Shown: positions 35,677 to 44,078 of the stretch, piece after piece
Numbering within the stretch: the stretch's first letter is position 1
How the letters are laid out: every line of letters begins with the position of its first letter
Program-made: the position numbers and the translations under genes
Origin: Chloroflexota bacterium
Lineage (GTDB): Bacteria > Chloroflexota > Anaerolineae > Aggregatilineales > J027
Direction of reading: 5' to 3'
Length of the DNA: 64,000 nucleotides
Assembly: GCA_016234595.1 (NCBI GenBank)
Contig: JACRBG010000049.1
Location: forward strand, 1-64,000
Notes under the pieces: generated by a model
Databases searched by the model: none
Seen by the model: only the letters and a program-made list of their open reading frames with translations
What the model was told of the DNA's origin: nothing

Positions 35677-36124
35677 GGGCGGCCTCTTTGTTTCGGCAAT
35701 CCGCGCACAGCCCAAAAAATTCAAGGAGATGCCCTTCAATGGCAAATCCAAAATGGGTCTCCAAATAATTGGTTAAATCACGTAATGGGCATTCATCAAA
35801 GTGCATGACCTTGCCACACTTTTGGCAAATCAGATGATGATGATGTCCCCCAACCATAACAACATAACGGGCATTGACCCCACCTTGAAAAGCTGGGTGA
35901 ATCAGGCCAAGTCGTGTGAACAAATCCAAAGTACGATACACACTCATCCGCCCAATGGATGAATCGCGTGCTGCTACCAGATCAACCACTTCTGGTGCAG
36001 AAAGGTGCGTATGCGATTCTAACAACACCTCAGCCACCAATCGGCGTGGGGTGGTGTATTTGTAACCCGCCTGATGCAAAATTTGGGCGAGCTCATTTTG
36101 TTGAGAGTCAATTTCTTGGGACAT
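35669..36124 (-). CDS. Fur-family metal-dependent repressor
   Basis: A 151-residue regulator of the Fur/Zur/PerR group. The winged-helix domain contains YKYTTPRRLVAEVLLES and MSVYRTLDLFTRLGLI; the dimerisation domain carries the metal-ligand stretch GGHHHHLICQKCGKVMHFDECPL and a C-terminal CADC pair, giving the four-cysteine structural zinc site. Which metal it senses cannot be told. The start at ATG 36124 matches the usual family length; the frame stays open to 36268 and ATG 36166 is another option. It is the first gene of a five-gene run that ends with the HAS-barrel gene, although that grouping may be accidental. Confidence 0.85.
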   Translation of the reverse strand: MSQEIDSQQNELAQILHQAGYKYTTPRRLVAEVLLESHTHLSAPEVVDLVAARDSSIGRMSVYRTLDLFTRLGLIHPAFQGGVNARYVVMVGGHHHHLICQKCGKVMHFDECPLRDLTNYLETHFGFAIEGHLLEFFGLCADCRNKEAALA

Positions 36125-36313
36125 AGCAACCCTTGATAGAAATAGGTTTGTTTCAGGATAACTCATTTGTGCTATTTGCAGCAAGACATAAAAACTCGGC
36201 CCAGGCTGGCCTCTTATACCAATTATCCCATACGAATAGCGAATTTGTGTTATAGCGGGGGATACCAAATTTATTCAACTTGGTATTCGAGGATATTCAT
36301 AAAAACTGCGCGA

Positions 36314-37690
36314 TTAGGCTTTACTCGGTAATTTCACTTCCTGTTGGCCGGGGGAACCGGGAAAGAGCTTTTCCTCTAGCTGCGGTACATATTTGCGTAC
36401 CATCTCACTTGAAAGCCCATTTGCCATTGAAATCTCACGATAAAATTCCCCACTTGGGCGGATGGTGCGTTCTTGGGTCTCAAAGTTAGTGGCATACAGA
36501 CCAAACCGAAACTGGGGGTTATACCCCGCTGTCCACTCAAAATTATCCAACAACGTCCAATAATAAATCCCGCGAACCGGCACATTAAAATTGATGGCCT
36601 GCCAAATGCGGTGGACGGCCCGCGCAATATACCATGGACGAACGCTATCTCCTTCGTCAGGTGTGCCTGTCTCGGTAATGTAAATCGGTTTCCGCATCAT
36701 ATTCCAAATATAATTGATGCGTTCAAACGACCCCTGCGGATAAATCTCACCCCACATCGGTGGCGACGGCGGGGATTCATCATCAGGCACTTGTTTAAGG
36801 AAAAATGTCTTGGGGCTAAGTGGGGCAAATCCACCCCGATACCGTTGATAGAAATTCAAACCCGCATAATCATACGTACCCGCCAAATTAGGGATCACCA
36901 CCGATTTTCGCAGCGGCAATCGCAATTCACCCGTTACCATCGCTTCTAAAAAAGCCCGATGAAAGACACTCTCCACCAACTTGATAGGTAAGCCATTAAT
37001 GGCTTTGGGGGGCAAGGGATCAATTTTGAGCAGGTGTTTGGCAATCCCTACCAGCGCATTTGGGTAACGTGATTTAATGACCTGATGGGCCCCAGCATGT
37101 GCCCGCAGCAATAATTCAGCACACCGATACATTTTATAAGGATTGCGCATACCCGGATAAAACATTGCCACTAAATAGGCTTGTACCGCATAAACCATCG
37201 GTTCGTTGAAGGTACACCAAAAATCATTCAAGTCCCCAAGGGCATCCACCACAATCTCGGTGAATTTGATAAAGCGATCCACCGTAGAATTCGCCAGCCA
37301 GCCGCCTTCATTTTCCAACCACATCGGATTGGTGAAATGATGAAGAGTCACCATCGGGCGCATCCCACGTTTTTGCAGCCCTTCCAACATATCTCGATAT
37401 TTTTGCAGGGCCGCCTCATCAATTTTGTCTGGTTCAGGCTGAATCCGACTCCATTCAACCGACAGACGGTGCGTGTTATGGCCCAGATATTGCATCCGGT
37501 CAAAATCTTCGACCCAACGCCCATCCCACCATTCACACGCCCGCCCGTTTTTCTGTTTTTTATAGACCGCACCGGTTTCCATATTTTCCCAGTGCGACCA
37601 GCTATTGTTCATGTTGCCTTCAACATGATGGGCTGCGGTCGCTGTTCCCCACAGGAAGCCTTCGGGAAATCGGTAGATGCCGTCTGCCAT
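36314..37690 (-). CDS. GH1-family beta-glycosidase
   Basis: A 458-residue TIM-barrel enzyme hydrolysing beta-glycosides with retention. The family N-terminus FPEGFLWGTATAAHHVEG, the acid/base site in TFNEPMVY near residue 165, the Trp-rich WTLLDNFEWTAGY and the nucleophile site ITETGTPDEGD near residue 347 are present. The nucleophile motif is TETG rather than the usual TENG, so the residue after the catalytic glutamate is changed. No signal peptide is seen, so it is probably cytoplasmic. It follows two small membrane proteins (37702, 38680) closely on the same strand. Confidence 0.92.
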   Translation of the reverse strand: MADGIYRFPEGFLWGTATAAHHVEGNMNNSWSHWENMETGAVYKKQKNGRACEWWDGRWVEDFDRMQYLGHNTHRLSVEWSRIQPEPDKIDEAALQKYRDMLEGLQKRGMRPMVTLHHFTNPMWLENEGGWLANSTVDRFIKFTEIVVDALGDLNDFWCTFNEPMVYAVQAYLVAMFYPGMRNPYKMYRCAELLLRAHAGAHQVIKSRYPNALVGIAKHLLKIDPLPPKAINGLPIKLVESVFHRAFLEAMVTGELRLPLRKSVVIPNLAGTYDYAGLNFYQRYRGGFAPLSPKTFFLKQVPDDESPPSPPMWGEIYPQGSFERINYIWNMMRKPIYITETGTPDEGDSVRPWYIARAVHRIWQAINFNVPVRGIYYWTLLDNFEWTAGYNPQFRFGLYATNFETQERTIRPSGEFYREISMANGLSSEMVRKYVPQLEEKLFPGSPGQQEVKLPSKA

Positions 37691-37701
37691 GACTGCTCCG
37701 T

Positions 37702-38658
37702 CTATTGAATAATCGGTCTAAAATAAATCTCGTAGGAAATGGTGACACCGTTGTCGCAAGCGTCCGTTCTTGCCACCAATCGCTCCGTGGTTGCCCCAAA
37801 ATCCGGCAAGCTGACAATATAGGTCACACCGGGTGTCATTTTGAAATCAGCATAGCCCGGGCCAATTTGAGGTTTTAGGCCCGTATAGAAAATTTGGCTT
37901 TGCTGCCCATTCGTTCCAGCCCACCGCACCTCAATTGGCACACCGGGGATTTGTACACTGGTCTCTTCCTGTACATAAATTTCAATCATGCCCGGATTAT
38001 TGGCATCGCAAAATTGGCGCTGTGCAGCTACTTGCATCCGACCCTCAATACTAGGGGCGGTCGCGTCTGCCCCAACCGGAATAGTCTCGACCACAACTGG
38101 CGACTCTGGTGTCGCCGTTTTGGTTGCGATGAGTGGGGGCGTTGGTGTTGGAGACACAATAATCACTTGGGGTGTTGGTGTTGGAGTATCAGAAATTGTA
38201 AAAACGTCTAAATCGCAGTTTGCCTGTACATCGGGTTGCCCTTGAAAAACGGCTATTAAATTTCGAATAGCTTGAATATCGGCACTGGTTTGTATACGTC
38301 CCTGTCGGGTCAGCGTGCAAACCGTATCCGCTGCAATCTGAAAAGGATCGCTCCCCGGTTCAACTTCGGCCAACAAGTTATAGGCACGATTTAAATCCCC
38401 AGTGTGAGCATAGTCAAGGCCAACACCAATCACATAGTTAATCTTGTCTTCTTCACGGAGCTTGTCAGGGCCAGTGTTGCGTTCAATAACGGGGTTAAGT
38501 TGCCATGTATAAAACAACCCCAGCCCCACGCCAATCGCCAAGCCCAATAGGCCAATAACAGTATAAACTGCGGTATGCGACTTGTGACGGAGACCCGGCT
38601 CGTAAATCAAATCCTCATCGGCTCGGTCAGTTTTAGGGTCAGAATTAATCTCAGACAT
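37702..38658 (-). CDS. Single-span membrane protein with PT-rich linker
   Basis: A 318-residue protein. A cytoplasmic N-terminus of 28 residues precedes one membrane helix (VYTVIGLLGLAIGVGLGLFY), then a helical, TPR-like extracytoplasmic part (DYAHTGDLNRAYNLLAEVE), a threonine-proline linker (TPTPTPQVIIVSPTPTPP) and a beta-rich C-terminal domain of about 120 residues. The N-terminal half resembles the neighbouring protein at 38680 (same helix, same GDLNxA motif). Function unknown; it is 11 bases upstream of the glycosidase gene. Confidence 0.7.
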   Translation of the reverse strand: MSEINSDPKTDRADEDLIYEPGLRHKSHTAVYTVIGLLGLAIGVGLGLFYTWQLNPVIERNTGPDKLREEDKINYVIGVGLDYAHTGDLNRAYNLLAEVEPGSDPFQIAADTVCTLTRQGRIQTSADIQAIRNLIAVFQGQPDVQANCDLDVFTISDTPTPTPQVIIVSPTPTPPLIATKTATPESPVVVETIPVGADATAPSIEGRMQVAAQRQFCDANNPGMIEIYVQEETSVQIPGVPIEVRWAGTNGQQSQIFYTGLKPQIGPGYADFKMTPGVTYIVSLPDFGATTERLVARTDACDNGVTISYEIYFRPIIQ

Positions 38659-38679
38659 GCAATTTCACACAACTTGGGG

Positions 38680-39081
38680 TTAGGAACGGAAACTTTCCAT
38701 AATGGGCGTTAGGCGACCAAAACCTTCGGCCAGCGCCACTAAATCACGAATCAGCGACGGGTCTGCCCCTTGGCTGATATAGCGTTCGGTCAAAACCTGT
38801 ACCCATTCTGGGATATTGTCAATTTGATAACTACGTCCATCATCACATTCTGCAATACCCACAGCCCGTAAGGGTTGCAAGCGATCTAGGGCCTTATTTA
38901 AATCCCCATCCTCTCGATACCCGCGTGCCACCATCAGTGTGTAATCTTCCTGATATTGATCCGAAAGCTGGCACATATAGCTGTTTCGATATTCCACCGG
39001 ATATTGTACCCAGCCAATATATAAACCGAGACCCAAGCCTAGAGCAATGGTGATAATTCCAGTGAACAGGTAATTTCGCAT
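38680..39081 (-). CDS. Small membrane protein, relative of the 37702 product
   Basis: A 133-residue protein with an N-terminal membrane helix (LFTGIITIALGLGLGLYIGWVQYP) and a helical outer part containing GDLNKALDRLQPLR, matching the arrangement of the next gene. It may represent a shorter version of the same family or a partner. It is followed after 21 bases by the 37702 gene on the same strand. Confidence 0.68.
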   Translation of the reverse strand: MRNYLFTGIITIALGLGLGLYIGWVQYPVEYRNSYMCQLSDQYQEDYTLMVARGYREDGDLNKALDRLQPLRAVGIAECDDGRSYQIDNIPEWVQVLTERYISQGADPSLIRDLVALAEGFGRLTPIMESFRS

Positions 39082-39092
39082 CTATCAGTTAC

Positions 39093-39860
39093 CTAGCTTT
39101 TTGGCCCAATCACACTATCTAAATAGGTCACATCTTCCCGACGCGAAATCATAATATCACGTTTACTGGTTTTCGTCGTCCAATGCAATTCCAACAATTC
39201 ACAGGCGTGAATGAACATCTGGCGTATGTCCTCAGACATATTGGTGAATTGATACTTAGGATAATCCTTGCCTTTAATAACACTACTGAAACGCGAACCA
39301 TCACTATGATATAACCCTCTGAAAAATTCTAAGGGATATTGATCCACAATTTCTTGCTGCCAACCCATAAGGATGATTGGACGATCATGTTTTCTACCGT
39401 TTCCAAACTGCGGAAACAAATCAATCAGGGTGTTAGAATGGCACTGAACAGTTACATAATTACCTTTTTGCGGGAGAATGCCTATTTTATTTTCTGGTAA
39501 AATAGTTTGCATTGCTTGCGCGCAACTATTGATAATATGGGGATAGCGGCTATCGAGGAAAATCCTTAGCTTATATGTTTTGGGGATTTTCGAAACCGTA
39601 CCATCCCCTAAATACATACCTAACAAGTATGCGTAGGCTTTTTGAATTTGCAGTCGACCAGCATCTTGAACAGAAAATACAGCATTTGAAAGTTTTTTTT
39701 GATGATAGTGTTGTTCAAAATTCTCAAGATTCCCGAACTCTACAATACAATCGGAAACCGTTCCTCTGGGGATACCCGTTTCCTTTGCAATCTGTAATTT
39801 ATTTTGGCCCTCAGCCCATAATTCAAGAACACGCTTTTTTTCTTCAAAGGTTCGGGTCAT
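39093..39860 (-). CDS. HTH plus LAGLIDADG-type protein beside tRNA-Leu
   Basis: A 255-residue protein. The N-terminus is a resolvase-like helix-turn-helix (VLELWAEGQNKLQIAKETGIPRGTVSD). Residues 78-255 contain two LAGLIDADG-like motifs, YLLGMYLGDGTV near residue 81 and FFRGLYHSDGSR near residue 196, each with an acidic residue at its end, as in single-chain homing endonucleases. No intron or intein surrounds it; it stands free, 57 bases from the tRNA-Leu terminator. It is A+T richer than its neighbours, which suggests transfer. Some proteins of this fold have become transcription regulators, so nuclease activity is not certain. Confidence 0.75.
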   Translation of the reverse strand: MTRTFEEKKRVLELWAEGQNKLQIAKETGIPRGTVSDCIVEFGNLENFEQHYHQKKLSNAVFSVQDAGRLQIQKAYAYLLGMYLGDGTVSKIPKTYKLRIFLDSRYPHIINSCAQAMQTILPENKIGILPQKGNYVTVQCHSNTLIDLFPQFGNGRKHDRPIILMGWQQEIVDQYPLEFFRGLYHSDGSRFSSVIKGKDYPKYQFTNMSEDIRQMFIHACELLELHWTTKTSKRDIMISRREDVTYLDSVIGPKS

Positions 39861-39917
39861 AATACACCATAGTTTTGAAAACTGAGGAGACAAATTCTAT
39901 TATGCCGTGTGTGAGGG

Positions 39918-39954
39918 AAAAAATAAAAGTCAGGTTTAAAAATCACCTGACTTT
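39918..39954 (-). terminator. Terminator of the tRNA-Leu gene
   Basis: AAAGTCAGGT at 39926-39935 pairs perfectly with ACCTGACTTT at 39945-39954. On the minus strand the stem is followed by TATTTTTTT. It begins five bases after the tRNA 3' end. Confidence 0.9.
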
Positions 39955-39959
39955 CATTG

Positions 39960-40040
39960 TGCCGGAGGTGGGAGTCGAACCCACATGGGTTTCCCCGAAC
40001 GAGTTTGAGTCGTTTGCGTCTGCCATTTCGCCACTCCGGC
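39960..40040 (-). tRNA. tRNA-Leu (anticodon CAA)
   Basis: The minus strand folds into a class II tRNA of 81 bases. The acceptor stem is GCCGGAG/CTCCGGC and the T arm is GTGGG-TTCGACT-CCCAC. The anticodon stem AACGA/TCGTT encloses CTCAAAC with anticodon CAA, reading UUG. A long variable arm (CGGGGAAACCC region) is typical for leucine. The discriminator is A; the 3' CCA is not encoded. Confidence 0.95.
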
Positions 40041-40054
40041 TTATTCGAGCCATT

Positions 40055-40082
40055 ATCATAGCATTTTAACTAAGATTGTCAA
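40055..40082 (-). promoter_or_regulatory. Promoter of tRNA-Leu
   Basis: On the minus strand TTGACA (40082-40077) is followed after 16 bases by TATGAT (40060-40055), itself preceded by TG one base away, an extended -10. The distance to the tRNA is 14 bases. The -35 box touches the start region of the divergent sigma-factor gene. Confidence 0.75.
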
Positions 40083-40708
40083 TGACTAATTTTCTAAATG
40101 ACGAAAAAATATTAATCACGACCGCCCAAAAAGGCAACCTTGATGCCTTTAATGGATTGGTGGTGATGTATCAAGATATGGCGTTCAGTGTGGCCTACCG
40201 TATCCTGCAAGATGAGGGTACAGCTGCGGATGTGACCCAGAATGCTTTTATTGCCGCCTATCGCAAGATTGATCAGTTTCGCGGCGATAATTTTAAGTCG
40301 TGGCTCATGCGAATTGTGACCAATGCTTGTTATGACGAACTCCGCTTACGCAAACGACACCCTACCGCCTCCCTTGACGACATAGAAGGAGAGGGCGACG
40401 GTCTCTATTTTGATGCCGAGGACGAAACCCCTCTTATGGCAACGATTGAAGGACCAGAAAAAGTTGTTGAGCGCAGTGAGCTACAAGCGGTCATCGAACA
40501 TTGCCTTCAACAACTCAATGCCTCTTACCGTGTCATCGTCGTCTTGGCCGATGTCGAAGGATATAGTTATGAAGAAGCCGCAAGTTTAAGTGGCATTTCA
40601 TTAGGCACGGTCAAATCTCGTCTCAGTCGTGCCCGTTCCAGCTTACGCGACTGTCTGCGTAAAAAAGCGGAACTTTTACCAGATCAATATCGTCAGGATA
40701 ATAGCTGA
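40082..40708 (+). CDS. ECF-type RNA polymerase sigma factor
   Basis: A 208-residue group 4 sigma factor. Region 2 covers about residues 20-90 (YQDMAFSVAYRILQDEGTAADVTQNAFIAAY, FRGDNFKSWLMRIVTNACYDELRLRKR) and region 4 about 135-190 (YRVIVVLADVEGYSYEEAASLSGISLGTVKSRLSRARSSLR). The next gene encodes a membrane anti-sigma factor. ATG 40082 is preferred; a TTG two codons upstream is possible. The pair probably responds to an envelope signal. Confidence 0.92.
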   Translation: MTNFLNDEKILITTAQKGNLDAFNGLVVMYQDMAFSVAYRILQDEGTAADVTQNAFIAAYRKIDQFRGDNFKSWLMRIVTNACYDELRLRKRHPTASLDDIEGEGDGLYFDAEDETPLMATIEGPEKVVERSELQAVIEHCLQQLNASYRVIVVLADVEGYSYEEAASLSGISLGTVKSRLSRARSSLRDCLRKKAELLPDQYRQDNS

Positions 40709-40773
40709 TTGAAAGATTGCGTGGGGAAAATGTCAGTTTTGCGTCAGGTAACTACCCACAGCGGAGTATTTAA

Positions 40774-41835
40774 ATGTCGGTTAATCATATATCACCCGAA
40801 GATTTGATGGCGCTGTCAGCCTTTCTTGACGGCGCTCTCGATCCGCCAGAGCGTTCTTCCCTCGAACGACGTCTGGCAACCGAGCCACTGTTGCGTGCCG
40901 AACTGGATAGTCTGCGCGACACGGTGAGCTTAGTCAAATCCCTCCCTCGTCTAAAAGCGCCGCGTGATTTCACCCTCACTCCCGCGATGCTTGCTCATAC
41001 GAATGGGGGACATAGCATTTCACCCAGCCCAAAAACAGTCCGCCTAGTCCAGTTTAATCGTTGGCAAATGGCAAGTCTGGCAACATTGGCTGCCTCCATT
41101 CTGTTGGTCTTTATCGGCCTATTCACTGGATTTGATACAACCAATAATAAAGCGCCTGAATCGCAGGCTTTTGTCGCCCCACCAATTACAGGCGAAGTCA
41201 ATGGGCAGGATGGCGCTGCTAAATTAACCCCTTCACCTGCCTTAAGTAATGTAGTTGCTACCGAAGGGACTCCCGTTGCATCTCGGTCAACCGATGTTGA
41301 GGCCCCAGCAATGACGGCCACAGTGTTAGCTGCACAAATGGCTGATGGGATTACATTCGCAGGTTCACCTGCCCCAACCTTGATGGTAAATCAGGCTCCA
41401 TCCAATGATGAAGCGATACCCGCGCCAATAGGGGAAACCTCCGATACCCAAGAAGACTCGTCGGAAGGTGCGGTCGCTCCGGCCTCTGCCTCAGCTTCAA
41501 ACGGAGGTACAGGAAGCGCAAATGGAGGGTATGCAGCGACCGACACATCAGGTACAAACCCACCTGTGCTCCAAGCCCCTACCGCCAGCTCAACTTCTAC
41601 TGAGACGTTTACACCTCAGCCAACTGAGACCCTTACGTCAACTGTCGTACCAAGTGATACACCCACAGCCTCGGCCACAATTGACCTAGTAGGTCAAGAG
41701 AACTCTGGTGGTAATAAAACCGACAAAAAAGACCAAGATGAAAAATCATTCAAGGTCACAGCTTGGCTTATGATCGGTCTTGTTGGGTTAGTGGTTTCGG
41801 GATTAGCCTTGGCCTATACATGGCGCAAACGTTAA
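40774..41835 (+). CDS. Membrane anti-sigma factor with PT/S-rich outer region
   Basis: A 353-residue protein following the sigma gene by 65 bases. The N-terminal 65 residues (MALSAFLDGALDPPERSSLERRL and on) match the helical anti-sigma domain, but without the usual HxxxCxxC zinc site. A membrane helix lies near residue 95 (MASLATLAASILLVFIGLF), then about 210 residues rich in Ser, Thr, Pro and Ala without cysteine, and a second membrane helix at the end (AWLMIGLVGLVVSGLALAY) followed by RKR. It should hold the 40082 sigma factor at the membrane until a signal triggers release. Confidence 0.85.
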   Translation: MSVNHISPEDLMALSAFLDGALDPPERSSLERRLATEPLLRAELDSLRDTVSLVKSLPRLKAPRDFTLTPAMLAHTNGGHSISPSPKTVRLVQFNRWQMASLATLAASILLVFIGLFTGFDTTNNKAPESQAFVAPPITGEVNGQDGAAKLTPSPALSNVVATEGTPVASRSTDVEAPAMTATVLAAQMADGITFAGSPAPTLMVNQAPSNDEAIPAPIGETSDTQEDSSEGAVAPASASASNGGTGSANGGYAATDTSGTNPPVLQAPTASSTSTETFTPQPTETLTSTVVPSDTPTASATIDLVGQENSGGNKTDKKDQDEKSFKVTAWLMIGLVGLVVSGLALAYTWRKR

Positions 41836-41845
41836 TCGAGGCACG

Positions 41846-42349
41846 ATGACGACTGGCATCAACTTCTGTGTCCGTTGTGGTCAACCACTGCAAGACCGTG
41901 CAATGTTTGGGAAAATACGCCGTACCTGTCCGGGGTGCGGCTATATTCATTTTCAAGACCCCAAAGTGGCGGCGATTGCGTTTATTGTGGATGCCAATCG
42001 CGTCTTATTGGTCAAACGGGCCGAAAATCCAGAAAAAGGCAAATGGTCGCTCCCCGGCGGCTTTGTAGATGCTGGGGAAGACCCACGTCAGGCTGCCATC
42101 CGCGAGGCTTTTGAGGAAACCGGCTTGCAGGTGGAAATCACCCATTTGCTCGAGGTGTTTTTTCATCCGGCTTCAAATGGCAACCCCATTGTAATTGCCT
42201 TCTCAGCCCAAATTATAGGTGGGGCACTTTGTGCAGCCGACGACGCCGAAGAAGTCGCATGGTTTACCGCCGAGACGCTGCCTGAACTCGCCTTCGACAG
42301 TACCCATGCACTCATTAATCACTGGCGCACTAGCCAATCTTCCGAATAA
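41846..42349 (+). CDS. Zinc-ribbon Nudix hydrolase
   Basis: A 167-residue protein with an N-terminal zinc ribbon (CVRCG and CPGCG) as in NADH pyrophosphatase NudC and its relatives, followed by a Nudix fold. The Nudix box is complete: G-x5-E-x7-R-E-x2-E-E-x-G at GGFVDAGEDPRQAAIREAFE onwards. It hydrolyses a nucleoside diphosphate linked to another group; the substrate is not evident. It follows the anti-sigma gene by ten bases. Its 3' end overlaps the end of the convergent SDR gene by 20 bases. Confidence 0.88.
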   Translation: MTTGINFCVRCGQPLQDRAMFGKIRRTCPGCGYIHFQDPKVAAIAFIVDANRVLLVKRAENPEKGKWSLPGGFVDAGEDPRQAAIREAFEETGLQVEITHLLEVFFHPASNGNPIVIAFSAQIIGGALCAADDAEEVAWFTAETLPELAFDSTHALINHWRTSQSSE

Positions 42350-43232
42350 GGCTTAACCAGCGCGAATTTAGCTCCCAGCGCCACAGCAAACGCATCAACA
42401 AGGGGAAATGGCGCTCGGCCAAGATACCCACTTGCACCATCCGTCCCCCAAAAATCATCTCGCGTTTGCCTTGCACCAAGCCCTCAGCAATTTTTTCGGC
42501 GATGACCTCAGGGTCTTCTACACGATACCACCAATAGGAAGTCACCCCTGCTTCAACTTCCGGCGGCAACATCTCGGTGCGTGTCCAACCCGGTTGCGCC
42601 AGCAGCACGCGCACCCCTGATCCAACCAGTTCACGCGCAAGGGCTTCCGAAAATCCTGAAAGGCCAAATTTGCTGGCGACATAGGCCGCAAACCCCGGCG
42701 TTGGCGCCCGTCCAAACCCTGACCCTATGTTGATAATATAGCCCTCACGTTGGGCCAGCATCGTAGGTAAGGCTTGTCGGGTCAATTGCAGGGCGGCCAA
42801 TAAATTTACGCCCACAATTTCATCAATCTCATCGGGAGCAAAATCGTGAAACAGTCCCCCGCCCGTAATCCCGGCATTATTGACCAAAATATCCACCCGT
42901 CCAAACGTATCGCGGGTTTTTTGGATAATTTCAAGCTGCGTGGCTGGATCACTAATGTCCCCCGGAATAACCAACACCGCATCGGCATAGGGTTCGATCT
43001 CGCGCTGCACAACCTCTAATTTCTCGGCCCGCCGTGCCACCAAAACAACTCTAGCCCCTCGCCGTGCAAAGGTCATAGCAAGCGCACGACCAATGCCGGA
43101 TGATGCTCCGGTGATAACCACCACTTTTTCCCCTAAAACCAGTGTGGAATGCTCAGGGGCAAAGTAGCGCCAGAACCAATAGGCCGTACCACCCAAAAAT
43201 CCGCCTAAAAACATCCGTCGCATCATGTTCAT
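42330..43232 (-). CDS. Short-chain dehydrogenase/reductase, membrane-anchored
   Basis: A 300-residue SDR with the cofactor motif TGASSGIGRA near residue 41, NNAG near residue 117, the catalytic serine in INIGSGFG and the catalytic pair YVASK near residue 181. The glycine pattern and RRAEKL favour NADP. The first 25 residues are hydrophobic and aromatic (MFLGGFLGGTAYWFWRYF), a likely membrane anchor. Its ATG overlaps the stop of the methyltransferase gene by four bases, so the two are coupled. The substrate is unknown; lipid-type substrates are common in this subgroup. Confidence 0.87.
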   Translation of the reverse strand: MNMMRRMFLGGFLGGTAYWFWRYFAPEHSTLVLGEKVVVITGASSGIGRALAMTFARRGARVVLVARRAEKLEVVQREIEPYADAVLVIPGDISDPATQLEIIQKTRDTFGRVDILVNNAGITGGGLFHDFAPDEIDEIVGVNLLAALQLTRQALPTMLAQREGYIINIGSGFGRAPTPGFAAYVASKFGLSGFSEALARELVGSGVRVLLAQPGWTRTEMLPPEVEAGVTSYWWYRVEDPEVIAEKIAEGLVQGKREMIFGGRMVQVGILAERHFPLLMRLLWRWELNSRWLSLIRKIG

Positions 43233-44023
43233 GCCGCACCGCCTTTACGTGCAATCCCGATTTGATTGACCCCCAACGTCAAAGGTGTCCATGTGGTACG
43301 GGTCATGACTTGAAAAAGGGCAGGTGTGCCCAACAAAGCAAATTGGATTTTGGCAGGCACATACGGCAAATAGGGCACATCCCACAGGCCATCCCCAAAA
43401 TGGCGTAGCATCTTAAAATTTGCGGCCTCACACCATGCCCTCCATTGTTGAGGTGGTTGGACATTGATATGGGTCGGGTCTTTGCCGATTGCATCCGTTT
43501 GGGGGTCTTTAAAACGACGGAAGCTATAGCCGGGGTTCGGTGTGGCAAATAACCACAGCCCCCCATCTTTCAAAATGCGATTGACTTGGCGGATGGTGTC
43601 GGCGGGGTCGGGTAGATGTTCGACCAGATGCAGCCCCACTACCACCGAAAATTCGCCGTCCCCAAAGGTACTCAAATCGTCGGCACTCATCATGAGGGCG
43701 GTTGCTTTGGGGGCGTTCTTTTTGGCCTGTTCGATACTATAGGCAGCTAAGTCAATCCCCACACATTCAAAATCATCTTGTAGTAGCCCGATGAGATGTC
43801 CTAAGCCGCAACCGAGTTCCAGTAATTTGCCGCCACCTGACGGAGCATAGCGCCGCACTAATGCCGCATAATAGCGCCGTGCAAACCAGTACATGCTATA
43901 TTTACCCAGTGGACGGTCAGCATAGTTGTAGCTTTCAAAATATTGCTCACCATATTCCTCTAGTACGCTTTCCGGCACACCTTCTACCGGCGCGATTTTG
44001 TCATCTGACATTTTTTGTGTCAT
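43229..44023 (-). CDS. SAM-dependent methyltransferase
   Basis: A 264-residue class I methyltransferase. Motif I is LLELGCGLGHLIGL near residue 68, the acidic loop is ECVGIDLAAYSIEQA, and later motifs are DDLSTFGDGEFSVVVGLHLVEHL and ILKDGGLWLFATPNPGY. It has the UbiE/SmtA pattern, but the methyl acceptor is not evident. AAGGA precedes the ATG. It is coupled to the downstream SDR gene through a four-base overlap and may act in the same pathway. Confidence 0.87.
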   Translation of the reverse strand: MTQKMSDDKIAPVEGVPESVLEEYGEQYFESYNYADRPLGKYSMYWFARRYYAALVRRYAPSGGGKLLELGCGLGHLIGLLQDDFECVGIDLAAYSIEQAKKNAPKATALMMSADDLSTFGDGEFSVVVGLHLVEHLPDPADTIRQVNRILKDGGLWLFATPNPGYSFRRFKDPQTDAIGKDPTHINVQPPQQWRAWCEAANFKMLRHFGDGLWDVPYLPYVPAKIQFALLGTPALFQVMTRTTWTPLTLGVNQIGIARKGGAA

Positions 44024-44078
44024 TCATTTTTCCTTACCGGAATAATTGCCCCCTTCTAAATTACACATCTTTAAAGGG

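Noticed and set aside
39875-40069. 64-codon frame on the plus strand across the tRNA gene
   Set aside because: It is the reverse reading of tRNA-Leu and its terminator; the peptide VGVEPT is a typical artefact of tRNA sequence.
41351-41689. Repetitive frames on both strands within the anti-sigma gene
   Set aside because: They result from the low-complexity Ser/Thr/Pro-rich region of the real gene.
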